In this document: piece by piece, positions 1-6,694 of the stretch
How positions within the stretch are numbered: the first letter of the stretch is position 1
How the letters are laid out: the number at the start of each line of letters is the position of its first letter
Assembly: GCA_029821235.1 (NCBI GenBank)
Contig: JALGTT010000009.1
Location: 1-15,462, forward strand
DNA: 15,462 bases
Source: Candidatus Hebobacteria bacterium
GTDB lineage: Bacteria; Armatimonadota; Hebobacteria; Hebobacterales; Hebobacteraceae
Direction of reading: 5' to 3'
Notes under the pieces: generated by a model
Database searches by the model: none
What the model saw: only the letters and a program-made list of their open reading frames with translations
What the model was told of the DNA's origin: nothing
Translations under genes and position numbers: made by a program

Positions 1-150
1 GGGCTCCAGTTGGTGGGCCCGCCTCTGGCGGAGGAGACGCTGCTCAGGGCGGCCCATGCCTTCGAGCAGAGCGGGCATTTCCATCGCCGCCGCGCGGTGC
101 CCGTGGAGGCCCGCGACGGCCGCCGCTCTGCCGTTGTCCGGGAAGGGTGA
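1..150 (+). CDS. Amidase-signature family protein, C-terminal end (partial)
   Basis: The first 49 codons are open in frame 1 and end at a TGA at 148-150. They read GLQLVGPP near the start and AAHAFEQS about 20 residues later, then a basic tail. This is the usual C-terminal pattern of amidase-signature enzymes (GatA, subunit A of the Asp/Glu-tRNA amidotransferase, and catabolic amidases): a beta strand ending GLQL(I/V)G followed by the last helix. The Ser-cisSer-Lys catalytic core lies off the left edge, so the substrate cannot be read. Because the next genes are metabolic and no gatB or gatC is visible, a catabolic amidase is at least as likely as true GatA; that is inference. The stop overlaps a GTG at 147 or sits 2 bp before the preferred ATG of the next gene, so translation is probably coupled. 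Confidence 0.75.
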   Translation, partial: GLQLVGPPLAEETLLRAAHAFEQSGHFHRRRAVPVEARDGRRSAVVREG

Positions 151-152
151 GC

Positions 153-1472
153 ATGTCAGAGACCAAGGAACACGCGCTGCTTCAGGTGGCGCTGGATTTC
201 GTCGAGTTGGACCGCGCCCTCCAGGTGGCCGAAGAGGCCGCCGCGGGAGGGGCCGACATTCTGGAGGCGGGGACGCCTCTGATAAAGAGCGTGGGCCTGG
301 AGGCCGTGCGCGCCCTGCGGGCCCGCTTCCCCGGCCTGCGCATCGCAGCGGACATGAAGGTGATGGATGCGGGGCGGATCGAGGTGGAGTCTGCCGCCAA
401 GGCGGGCGCACATCTGGTGCACGTGCTGGCGGCCGCCCCGGACGCCACCATCTCCGAGGCGGTGGAGGCGGGGCGGGAATACGGGGCGGAGATCGTGGCC
501 GATCTGCTCGGGGCCTCCGACCCGAAGGAAAGGGCCTTGCAGGTCGCCGAATTGGGCGTGGACTACCTCGGGGTCCATGTGGCGATCGACCAGCAGATGC
601 AGGAGGAGGGGGGAGGGGAGGCGCAGGCCCTGGATCTCCTCCGCCAGATCGCGCAGGCCGTGCAGATCCCGGTGTGTGTCGCAGGCGGCATCAACTCCGC
701 GAATGCGGCCCGCGTCGTGGAGGCGGGGGCCGCGGTGGTGATCGTCGGCGGTGCGATCTCCAAGGCCACCGATGCCCGCCAGGCGGCCTCCCAAATCAAG
801 CGGGCGATCATCGAAGGAGCGAGCATTCCCACCACCCTCTTCCGGCGGGTCGGGAGCGATGAGATCAGGGAGATCCTGAAACTCATCTCCACCGCCAACC
901 TCTCGGACGCCATGCACCGCAGAGGGGTGCTCGGGGGGATTCGGCCCGTCGGGGAGGGGATGAAGTTGGTGGGGCCGGCCTTCACCGTGCGCACCGCGCC
1001 CGGCGACTACGCCAAGCCGGTGGAGGCGATAGACCACGCTCGGCCCGGGGACGTGATCGTGGTGGACGCGGGGGGCGTTCCCCCGGCGGTGTGGGGGGAG
1101 ATGGCCTCCCGGAGCGCCCTCAACCGGAAGATCGCCGGACTGGTGGTGGATGGCGCGCTGCGGGACAGCGCCGATATCCGCGCGCTCGGGTTCCCCGCCT
1201 TCACCCGCCACATCTGCCCCAATGCCGGCGAGCCCCGCGGCCTGGGGGAAATGGGCGCGCCCGTAACCATCGCCGGGGAAATCGTGGAGCCGGGCGACTG
1301 GCTGCTGGGGGATGATGACGGCGTGGTGCGCATCCCGCGCGACCGGGCGGTGGAATGGGCCAACCGGGGGATGGAATGGTACGAGAAGGAGAACCGCATC
1401 CGGGAGGAAATCCTCCGCGGAGACACCTACGGCCGTCTCGCCGAACTGGAGAAGTGGGAGAAACCGCGGTGA
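153..1472 (+). CDS. 3-hexulose-6-phosphate synthase-like / RraA-like fusion protein
   Basis: This 439-residue protein has two domains. Residues about 1-215 form a TIM barrel of the orotidine-phosphate decarboxylase/KGPDC/hexulose-6-phosphate synthase superfamily, with the D-x-K-x-x-D motif at D67, K69 and D72 and the phosphate-binding end VAGGIN...VVIVGGAI. HPS condenses formaldehyde with ribulose 5-phosphate or runs in reverse. Residues about 225-430 are an RraA-like domain with the GEMAS...GLVVDGALRD signature; R337-D338 match the Arg-Asp pair of class II 4-hydroxy-4-methyl-2-oxoglutarate aldolase/oxaloacetate decarboxylase. HPS-RraA fusions are known in archaea and some bacteria. No hexulose-phosphate isomerase (PHI) gene is visible nearby. 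ATG 153 is preferred because GGAAGGG (141-147) sits about 5 bp upstream; GTG 147 overlaps that site and would give an M-S extension. The actual substrate is uncertain. Confidence 0.9.
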   Translation: MSETKEHALLQVALDFVELDRALQVAEEAAAGGADILEAGTPLIKSVGLEAVRALRARFPGLRIAADMKVMDAGRIEVESAAKAGAHLVHVLAAAPDATISEAVEAGREYGAEIVADLLGASDPKERALQVAELGVDYLGVHVAIDQQMQEEGGGEAQALDLLRQIAQAVQIPVCVAGGINSANAARVVEAGAAVVIVGGAISKATDARQAASQIKRAIIEGASIPTTLFRRVGSDEIREILKLISTANLSDAMHRRGVLGGIRPVGEGMKLVGPAFTVRTAPGDYAKPVEAIDHARPGDVIVVDAGGVPPAVWGEMASRSALNRKIAGLVVDGALRDSADIRALGFPAFTRHICPNAGEPRGLGEMGAPVTIAGEIVEPGDWLLGDDDGVVRIPRDRAVEWANRGMEWYEKENRIREEILRGDTYGRLAELEKWEKPR

Positions 1473-1488
1473 GGGTGCGGAGGACTTC

Positions 1489-2424
1489 ATGCGCATCGCG
1501 GTGATCGGCCCGGGGGCGATGGGATGTCTGCTGGCCGGCCTGTTGGGCAAAGGGGGACACGAAGTCTGGCTGGTGGACCGGCATCCGCAGCGGGCGCGTA
1601 CGTTGAACCGCCGCGGCGTGTTCGTGTCCGAAGAGGAGGGCGGGGGATTCCGCGCACAAGTCCAGGCCACCGCAACCCCCCAGCAGGTCGGGCCGGTGGA
1701 CCTGGTGATCGTGGCGGTCAAGTCCTACGACACCGCGGAGGCCGCCCGAGCCGTCCGTCCTCTGGTGGGCCCCCAGACTACCGTGCTCACCCTTCAGAAC
1801 GGCCTGGGAAACCTGGAGATCCTTCAGCAGGCGCTGGGCATGGACCGCGTCCTCGCCGGGGTCACCTCCCAGGGAGCCACCCTCACCGGACCGGGGGAGG
1901 TTGTCCACGCGGGGGCCGGCCCCACCGTGATCGGGGAGCCTGGGGGGAGGATCAGCGAGCGCGCGCTCGCCGTCAAGGAGGTGTTGTCCGCGGCCGGAAT
2001 CCCCACCGAAGTGACTGCGGACCTTGCCTCCGCCCTGTGGGGGAAACTGGTGGTCAACGCGGGAGTGAACGCGGTGGGCGCGCTCTCCCAGGTTCGCAAC
2101 GGAGTCGTGCCCGCCTCGGCGAACCTCCGCGCGGCGATGCGGGAGGCGGTGCAAGAGGCCGTGAGGGTGGCGGAGGCGAAAGGCATCGCCCTGCCGCACC
2201 AAGACATGGCCGCGCGCGCCGAGGAGATTTGCCGGGACACGGCAAACAATATCAATTCGATGCTCCAAGACCTGTTGCGCGGGCGGTCCACGGAGGTGGA
2301 CGCCATCAACGGAGCGGTGGTGAGAGAGGGCGTGGGGGTGGGCGTTCCCACCCCCGTCAATCAACTCCTGTGGTGGCTGACCAAGGGCGTGGAAGAGACC
2401 CATGGTCAGCGGGTCGTTCGATAG
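1489..2424 (+). CDS. Ketopantoate reductase (PanE/ApbA) family 2-oxoacid reductase
   Basis: This 311-residue protein has the length of the family. The N-terminal Rossmann fold starts at once with the nucleotide-binding GPGAMG loop (residues 7-12). The second strand ends LVDRHPQRA, and an Arg two residues after the strand fits an NADP preference. The strand 'VDLVIVAVKSYDT' and 'TLQNGLGN' are typical of KPR. K186 (in WGKLVVN, with N190) and E269 (in STEVDAING) match the catalytic Lys and substrate-binding Glu of E. coli PanE. The reaction would be NADPH-dependent reduction of a 2-oxo acid. No panB, panC or panD is nearby, and this family is widely reused in catabolic clusters, so I do not assign it to pantothenate synthesis. 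ATG 1489 has GGAGG at 1479-1483; the longer open frame starting at 1312 lies inside the preceding gene and is rejected. The gap to the upstream stop is 16 bp. Confidence 0.9.
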   Translation: MRIAVIGPGAMGCLLAGLLGKGGHEVWLVDRHPQRARTLNRRGVFVSEEEGGGFRAQVQATATPQQVGPVDLVIVAVKSYDTAEAARAVRPLVGPQTTVLTLQNGLGNLEILQQALGMDRVLAGVTSQGATLTGPGEVVHAGAGPTVIGEPGGRISERALAVKEVLSAAGIPTEVTADLASALWGKLVVNAGVNAVGALSQVRNGVVPASANLRAAMREAVQEAVRVAEAKGIALPHQDMAARAEEICRDTANNINSMLQDLLRGRSTEVDAINGAVVREGVGVGVPTPVNQLLWWLTKGVEETHGQRVVR

Positions 2425-2573
2425 CCGCCGCCTTCCCGACGTGACGAGACCGGGGCGGCCTTGCTCCTCTATCTGGAAAGCGGAGACGAATCGGGCCACG
2501 GCTTGGGTGGGATATTGCGCATGCCGTCGGCCTCGCCGGCGCGACGCGCGGACAAAAAGTGAGGATAGGACAG

Positions 2574-3371
2574 ATGGTCATCGTCGGAGAGAAAATCAAC
2601 GGCACCTCCAAGCGAGTGCGCGAGGCGGTGCTGGCCAGGGATGAGGAATTCATCCGCGAGTTGGCGCGGCGCCAGGCGGAGGCCGGGGCGCACTACCTGG
2701 ATGTGAACTCGGGCACCGAGATGGGGCGGGATGCCGACGACATGGTGTGGCTGGTGAAGACGGTGCAGAGCGAAGTGGAGACGCCCCTATGCATCGACTC
2801 CCCCAACCCGCAGGCGCTGGAGGCCGGGCTGGAGGCCCATCAGGGGCGGGCCCTGGTCAACTCCACCACCGCCGAGGCCGACCGCATGGACCTGGTGATC
2901 GGCCTGGCGCGCAAACACGATGCCCGCCTGGTGGCGCTCACCCTGGATGACCAGGGAATGCCGTCGGGGGCAGAGGAGCGGCTGACGATCGCCAAGCGGC
3001 TGGCCGAGGCGGCCGTGGGGGCGGGGATGTCGCTGGACGATCTCTTCATAGATCCGCTGGTGCGCGCGGTGGGGATCGAGAACGACCAGGGCGCCGCGGT
3101 CTTGGAGGCGATAGGGCGGATTAGGGAGGCGCTCCCGGAGGTGCACATCATCTGCGGGCTCAGCAACATCTCCTTCCAGATGCCGCTGCGCAGTCTGCTC
3201 AACCGCACCTTCCTCGCGATGGCGATGGCGCGGGGCCTGGACGCGGCGATCATGGATCCCCTGGACGCAGGCCTGATGGCCACGGTGTGCGCCGGCGAAG
3301 TGCTGGCGGGCAGAGACGATATGTGCATGGGATACCTGCAGGCCTACCGTGCGGGCAAACTGGAGCAGTGA
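2574..3371 (+). CDS. Methyltetrahydrofolate:corrinoid methyltransferase-like pterin-binding protein
   Basis: This 265-residue protein is a single TIM barrel of the dihydropteroate synthase/MeTr fold, the length of AcsE (about 262). The start MVIVGEKING is typical. Pterin-site residues are visible: D43 and N45 in LDVNSG, D75 in CIDS, and N198 in GLSNIS, which corresponds to Asn199 of the Moorella MeTr that hydrogen-bonds the methyl-H4folate pterin. The family moves a methyl group between H4folate and a corrinoid protein; MtgA-like and MetH-domain relatives are close, so direction and partner are open. No corrinoid-binding gene lies in the window. ATG 2574 is preferred over the in-frame GTG at 2559 because GAGG (2561-2564) and AGGA lie just upstream and family members begin at this Met. 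The preceding 149 bp gap (2425-2573) shows no convincing gene and no clear terminator. Confidence 0.88.
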   Translation: MVIVGEKINGTSKRVREAVLARDEEFIRELARRQAEAGAHYLDVNSGTEMGRDADDMVWLVKTVQSEVETPLCIDSPNPQALEAGLEAHQGRALVNSTTAEADRMDLVIGLARKHDARLVALTLDDQGMPSGAEERLTIAKRLAEAAVGAGMSLDDLFIDPLVRAVGIENDQGAAVLEAIGRIREALPEVHIICGLSNISFQMPLRSLLNRTFLAMAMARGLDAAIMDPLDAGLMATVCAGEVLAGRDDMCMGYLQAYRAGKLEQ

Positions 3372-3378
3372 GGTGGAG

Positions 3379-3429
3379 ATGACCAGGATGCCGGAACATG
3401 CACGTAACAGCGGGGGCGCGGATGCTTGA
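3379..3429 (+). CDS. Possible 16-codon upstream ORF overlapping the start of the acyl-CoA synthetase gene
   Basis: An ATG at 3379 directly follows AGGTGGAG (3371-3378), a plausible though very close Shine-Dalgarno. It opens a 16-codon frame (MTRMPEHARNSGGADA) that stops at 3427-3429, just past the ATG at 3422 of the acyl-CoA synthetase gene. The synthetase start has only a weak ribosome site of its own, so translation of this short frame could deliver ribosomes to it. There is no run of regulatory codons that would suggest attenuation. This may be chance; the evidence is position and spacing only. Confidence 0.2.
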   Translation: MTRMPEHARNSGGADA

Positions 3430-5575
3430 ACATTTCTTCACACCATCCTCGGTAGCCGTGATCGGGGCCTCGACCAACCCGGATAAGGTGGGTCATCAGG
3501 TGCTCGCCAACCTGCTCGAGGGGGGATTCCAGGGCCGGCTCTACCCGGTGAACCCCCGGGCCAAAGAGATTCTGGGGCTCCGCGTGTACCCCGAGGTGAC
3601 GGCCATCGAGGAGCCGGTTGACCTGGCGGTGGTGGTGGTGCCGGCCGGGGCCGTGCTGGAGGTGGTGGAACAGTGCGGCGAGAAGGGGATTGACTCCGCG
3701 ATCATCATCTCGGCCGGATTCAAGGAAGCGGGGGCGGAGGGGGTCGAGCGAGAGCGGCAGCTCGCGGAACTGGCGCGCCGCTGTGGGGTGCGAATCGTCG
3801 GGCCCAACTGCCTGGGCATCATCGCCACCGCGGGCCGGAAGGGCGGTTCTCCTCTGAACGCCTCCTTCGCGCCCGGGATGCCCCACCACGGCAATATCGC
3901 GCTGATGTCGCAGTCGGGCGCGCTGGCGACCGCCCTCATTGACTGGTCCCTGCAGCAGAACATCGGATTCAGCAAGTTCGTGAGTTTCGGAAACGGCGTG
4001 GATGTGGGGGTGGTGGATCTTCTCCGCGCCTGGGAGGATGACGCGGACACCTCGGTGATCGTCGCCTATGTGGAGGGGCTGCCGGACGGCCCCGAGTTCA
4101 TGCAGGTCGCCAAGCGGGTGGCGCGCAAGAAACCGGTCATCATCATCAAGTCCGGCTCCACCCAGGCGGGCGCGCGGGCCGTGTCCTCCCACACCGGCAG
4201 TTTGGCCGGATCGGAACAGGCCTACACCGCGGCCTTCCTGCAAAGCGGAGTGATCCGCGCGCACTCGGTGGAGGAACTCTTCGATTTCGCGGTCGCCTTC
4301 GCCTATCAAGGTCCCCCCAAGGGGAGACAGGTGGCGGTGGTGACCAATGCCGGAGGACCGGGCATCATGGCCACCGACGCGCTGGAGCGGGCGGGGCTTC
4401 ACCTGGCGGCCATCAGCCCGGAGACGGTGGAAGGGCTCAGAGGCGGCCTGCCGCCGGCCTCGAACCTGTACAATCCCATTGACGTCCTGGGGGACGCCGA
4501 CGCCCAGCGCTATCAGTTCGCGGCCAAATTGGCGCTCGAGGATCAGAATGTGGACGCCATGCTGGCCCTGCTCACTCCGCAGGCGGTGACCGAGCCCAAA
4601 GAGACCGCGGAGGGGCTGGCCGCGGTGGCGGGGGCCTCGCAGAAGCCGGTGCTGGCCGCCTTCATGGGCGGAGAGGCGATGGCCGAGGCGAAGCGTGTTC
4701 TCGCCGCCAATCGGGTGCCCAATTACCCCTATCCGGAGCGGGCCGCGGCGGCGCTCAGCGCGATGGCCGATTACCAGCAGTGGTTGCAGGAACCGGAGGA
4801 TGAGATCCGAACCATCCAGGTTGACTCCGAGGCGGTGGAGGCCGTGTTCGCGGCTGCCCGAGAGGAGGGCAGGGTGAACCTGGGTGAAACCGAGGCGCGG
4901 GAGGTGCTGCGCGCCTACGGGTTCAAGTTCCCCAGGAACAAACTCGCCCGCACGCCCGAAGAGGCGGCCAGGGCCGCGGAGGAAATCGGGTTTCCGGTGG
5001 TGATGAAGATCGTCTCCCCGGAGATCATGCACAAGTCGGACATCGGTGGCGTGCGTCTGGGCATCCAGGACCCCCAGCAGGCGCAGGATGTCTTCGAATT
5101 GATGATGCTGCGGGCGCGCCGGTTCATGCCCGACGCGCAGTTGCAGGGTGTGAGCGTGCAGGAGATGGTGAGGGGCGGCAGAGAAGTCATCATCGGGACC
5201 TCACGGGACCCGCAGTTCGGCCCGGTGGTGATGTTCGGGCTGGGCGGCATCTATGTGGAGGTGCTCAAGGATGTGAGCTTCCGGGTGGCTCCGTTCGGAG
5301 AGCGGCACGCGCGCAAGATGATAGAGGAGATTCGCTCCGCGGGGCTGTTGTGGGGGGCGCGCGGGGAACAGCCCAGCGATATCGATGCCATCGTCGAATC
5401 GCTGCTCGCGGTTTCGCAGTTGGTCACCGAGTATCCTGACATCGTGGAACTCGATATCAATCCTCTGAAGGTGGCCGAGGCGGGAGCGGGAGCGGTGGCC
5501 GTCGATGCTCGCATCACCATCACGGAGACGCCTCCCGGGGATCCCAAGGCCCCGGGGCGTCCCGGCGATGGCTAG
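3422..5575 (+). CDS. Acetate/acyl-CoA ligase, ADP-forming (fused alpha-beta subunits)
   Basis: This 717-residue protein is a single-chain NDP-forming acyl-CoA synthetase (acyl-CoA + ADP + Pi = acid + CoA + ATP). The order is a CoA-binding Rossmann domain (about 5-130, 'SVAVIGAS', 'GPNCLGI'), succinyl-CoA-synthetase-like flavodoxin domains (about 150-465) and a C-terminal ATP-grasp domain (about 490-700). The phosphorylated histidine is H257 in SSHTGSLAG; a second conserved histidine is H537 in MHKSDIGG, matching the beta-subunit swinging-loop His site of archaeal ACD. The length fits fused ACDs (about 700), and no GNAT domain is attached, so this is not the Pat-type acetyltransferase. It would make ATP from acetyl-CoA or another acyl-CoA, or activate the acid; the acyl group cannot be read. 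ATG 3422 gives the family's usual N-terminus; an in-frame ATG at 3398 would add 8 residues. The last about 15 residues are a Pro/Gly-rich tail. Confidence 0.93.
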   Translation: MLEHFFTPSSVAVIGASTNPDKVGHQVLANLLEGGFQGRLYPVNPRAKEILGLRVYPEVTAIEEPVDLAVVVVPAGAVLEVVEQCGEKGIDSAIIISAGFKEAGAEGVERERQLAELARRCGVRIVGPNCLGIIATAGRKGGSPLNASFAPGMPHHGNIALMSQSGALATALIDWSLQQNIGFSKFVSFGNGVDVGVVDLLRAWEDDADTSVIVAYVEGLPDGPEFMQVAKRVARKKPVIIIKSGSTQAGARAVSSHTGSLAGSEQAYTAAFLQSGVIRAHSVEELFDFAVAFAYQGPPKGRQVAVVTNAGGPGIMATDALERAGLHLAAISPETVEGLRGGLPPASNLYNPIDVLGDADAQRYQFAAKLALEDQNVDAMLALLTPQAVTEPKETAEGLAAVAGASQKPVLAAFMGGEAMAEAKRVLAANRVPNYPYPERAAAALSAMADYQQWLQEPEDEIRTIQVDSEAVEAVFAAAREEGRVNLGETEAREVLRAYGFKFPRNKLARTPEEAARAAEEIGFPVVMKIVSPEIMHKSDIGGVRLGIQDPQQAQDVFELMMLRARRFMPDAQLQGVSVQEMVRGGREVIIGTSRDPQFGPVVMFGLGGIYVEVLKDVSFRVAPFGERHARKMIEEIRSAGLLWGARGEQPSDIDAIVESLLAVSQLVTEYPDIVELDINPLKVAEAGAGAVAVDARITITETPPGDPKAPGRPGDG

Positions 5576-5597
5576 CGTGGAGAGGTCCACGAGGACC
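5576..5597 (+). other. Two overlapping small inverted repeats between the ACD and DRTGG genes
   Basis: Immediately after the ACD stop codon, CGTGGA (5576-5581) pairs with TCCACG (5586-5591) around a 4-nt loop. GGTCC (5584-5588) can instead pair with GGACC (5593-5597). The two hairpins share bases and exclude one another. There is no T-run, so this is not a classical terminator; a processing or weak pausing site is possible. Confidence 0.3.
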
Positions 5598-5638
5598 GCT
5601 CCCCCTGGAAACGAGGCGAAGAGGAAGGGAGAAGTCCC

Positions 5639-6694
5639 ATGATAGTGGTCTATGTAGCCTCGAGTGAGCCGTATTCGGGGAAGACGCTGACCTGCGCCGT
5701 CCTGGGCATCCGCTGGCAGCGTCAGGGGCGTCAGGTGGGATATATGCGGCCGTTGGGAGTGATGCCGGCGCGCATCGCGGGGGAACTGGCGGACGAGGAC
5801 GCGGTCTTCGTGGCCAAACAACTCGGCCTCGACCTGCCCGCTCGTCATCTGTGTCCCGTGCTGCTCAGCCCCGACGTGTGCCACGCCGACCCGGCCGCCG
5901 CCCGCAGACAGTTGGAGGAGTCCTTCGCCGTCGCCTCCGCCGGAAGAGAGGTGATGCTCCTCAACGGCACTGGATCGCTGATGACCCGGGGGAGCATCTT
6001 CGGGCTGGACGGCGTGAGCGTGGTCGAGATGTTCGACGCCAAGACGGTACTGGTGGCGAGGTGCAGGTCATTCCTCGACGCGGACGGCATTATCGCGGCC
6101 CAACGGCGGCTCGGAGACCGTCTGTCCGGGGTGATCCTCAACCGCGTCGGCGACTCCGCGCGGCAGGAGGTGGAGGAGCATGTGATCCCGTGTCTGCGGG
6201 ATCGGGGGATCACGGTCCTCGGCCTGCTCCCGGAGGACACCGTTCTGCACTCCGTGACCATCGGCGAGGTGGCAGAGGCAACCGGCGCGGAGGTGCTCTG
6301 CGACGGCGAGTGTCTGGATGAGTTGGTGGAGACCTTCGTGGTGGGGGCGATGGGGGTGGAGGGCGCGCTCCGCTACTTCCGTCGCACTACCCGGAAGTGC
6401 GTAATCACGGGGGGGGACCGCAGCGACATCCAACTCGCCGCGCTGGAGACGCCCACCCGCTGTCTCATCCTCACCGGAGGCATGCGGCCCAGCCACACCG
6501 TGCTCGCCCGCGCGCAGGAGAGAAAGGTGCCGGTCCTGCTCGTCACGCAGGACACCCTGTCCACCGTCTCCATTATTGACGAGTTGACCGGCAAACTGCG
6601 GGTGCGCGAGCCGAGCAAGGTGGAGCACGCGATCGAGCACTTCGCGCAGCATCTCGATCTGGAGCAACTCGACCGGAGCCTCGGCCTGAAATGA
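5639..6694 (+). CDS. BioD-like P-loop ATPase with DRTGG domain (phosphotransacetylase N-domain-like)
   Basis: This 351-residue protein resembles the N-terminal half of long phosphotransacetylases but lacks the Pta catalytic domain. Residues about 1-210 are a BioD/CobB-like deviant P-loop NTPase: the loop is SSEPYSGKT (8-16), with Ser where the first Walker-A Gly is expected, as is common in this group. 'GTGSLMTRG' (about 109-117) and 'GVILNRV' (about 164-170) follow as the expected strands. Residues about 215-325 are the DRTGG domain, with VVGAMGVEGALRYF and ITGGDRSDIQLAAL. DRTGG domains are linked to CBS-type and HPr-kinase-type regulation, and the BioD-DRTGG half of Pta is thought to be regulatory. 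Placed next to ACD, it may regulate acyl-CoA/acetate flux; this is inference. It is not dethiobiotin synthetase, since no other biotin gene is near. AGGAAGGGAG (5622-5631) is a good ribosome site; the end overlaps rimO by ATGA. Confidence 0.85.
   Translation: MIVVYVASSEPYSGKTLTCAVLGIRWQRQGRQVGYMRPLGVMPARIAGELADEDAVFVAKQLGLDLPARHLCPVLLSPDVCHADPAAARRQLEESFAVASAGREVMLLNGTGSLMTRGSIFGLDGVSVVEMFDAKTVLVARCRSFLDADGIIAAQRRLGDRLSGVILNRVGDSARQEVEEHVIPCLRDRGITVLGLLPEDTVLHSVTIGEVAEATGAEVLCDGECLDELVETFVVGAMGVEGALRYFRRTTRKCVITGGDRSDIQLAALETPTRCLILTGGMRPSHTVLARAQERKVPVLLVTQDTLSTVSIIDELTGKLRVREPSKVEHAIEHFAQHLDLEQLDRSLGLK

Noticed and set aside
156..1721. 521-codon minus-strand open frame
   Set aside because: It is antisense to the HPS-RraA and KPR genes, has His/Arg/Gly-rich nonsense composition and no ribosome site. 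It is a GC-driven shadow.
2402..2644. 80-codon plus-strand frame in the gap before the MeTr gene
   Set aside because: It overlaps both neighbours, is Arg-rich and has no domain or ribosome site.
3344..5032. 562-codon minus-strand open frame
   Set aside because: It is antisense to the ACD gene, whose domains and catalytic His residues are clear. Its composition (Arg, His, Gly) is typical of reverse frames in GC-rich DNA.
5639..6694. Dethiobiotin synthetase (BioD) call
   Set aside because: The P-loop domain is BioD-like, but the C-terminal half is a DRTGG domain and no biotin gene is near.
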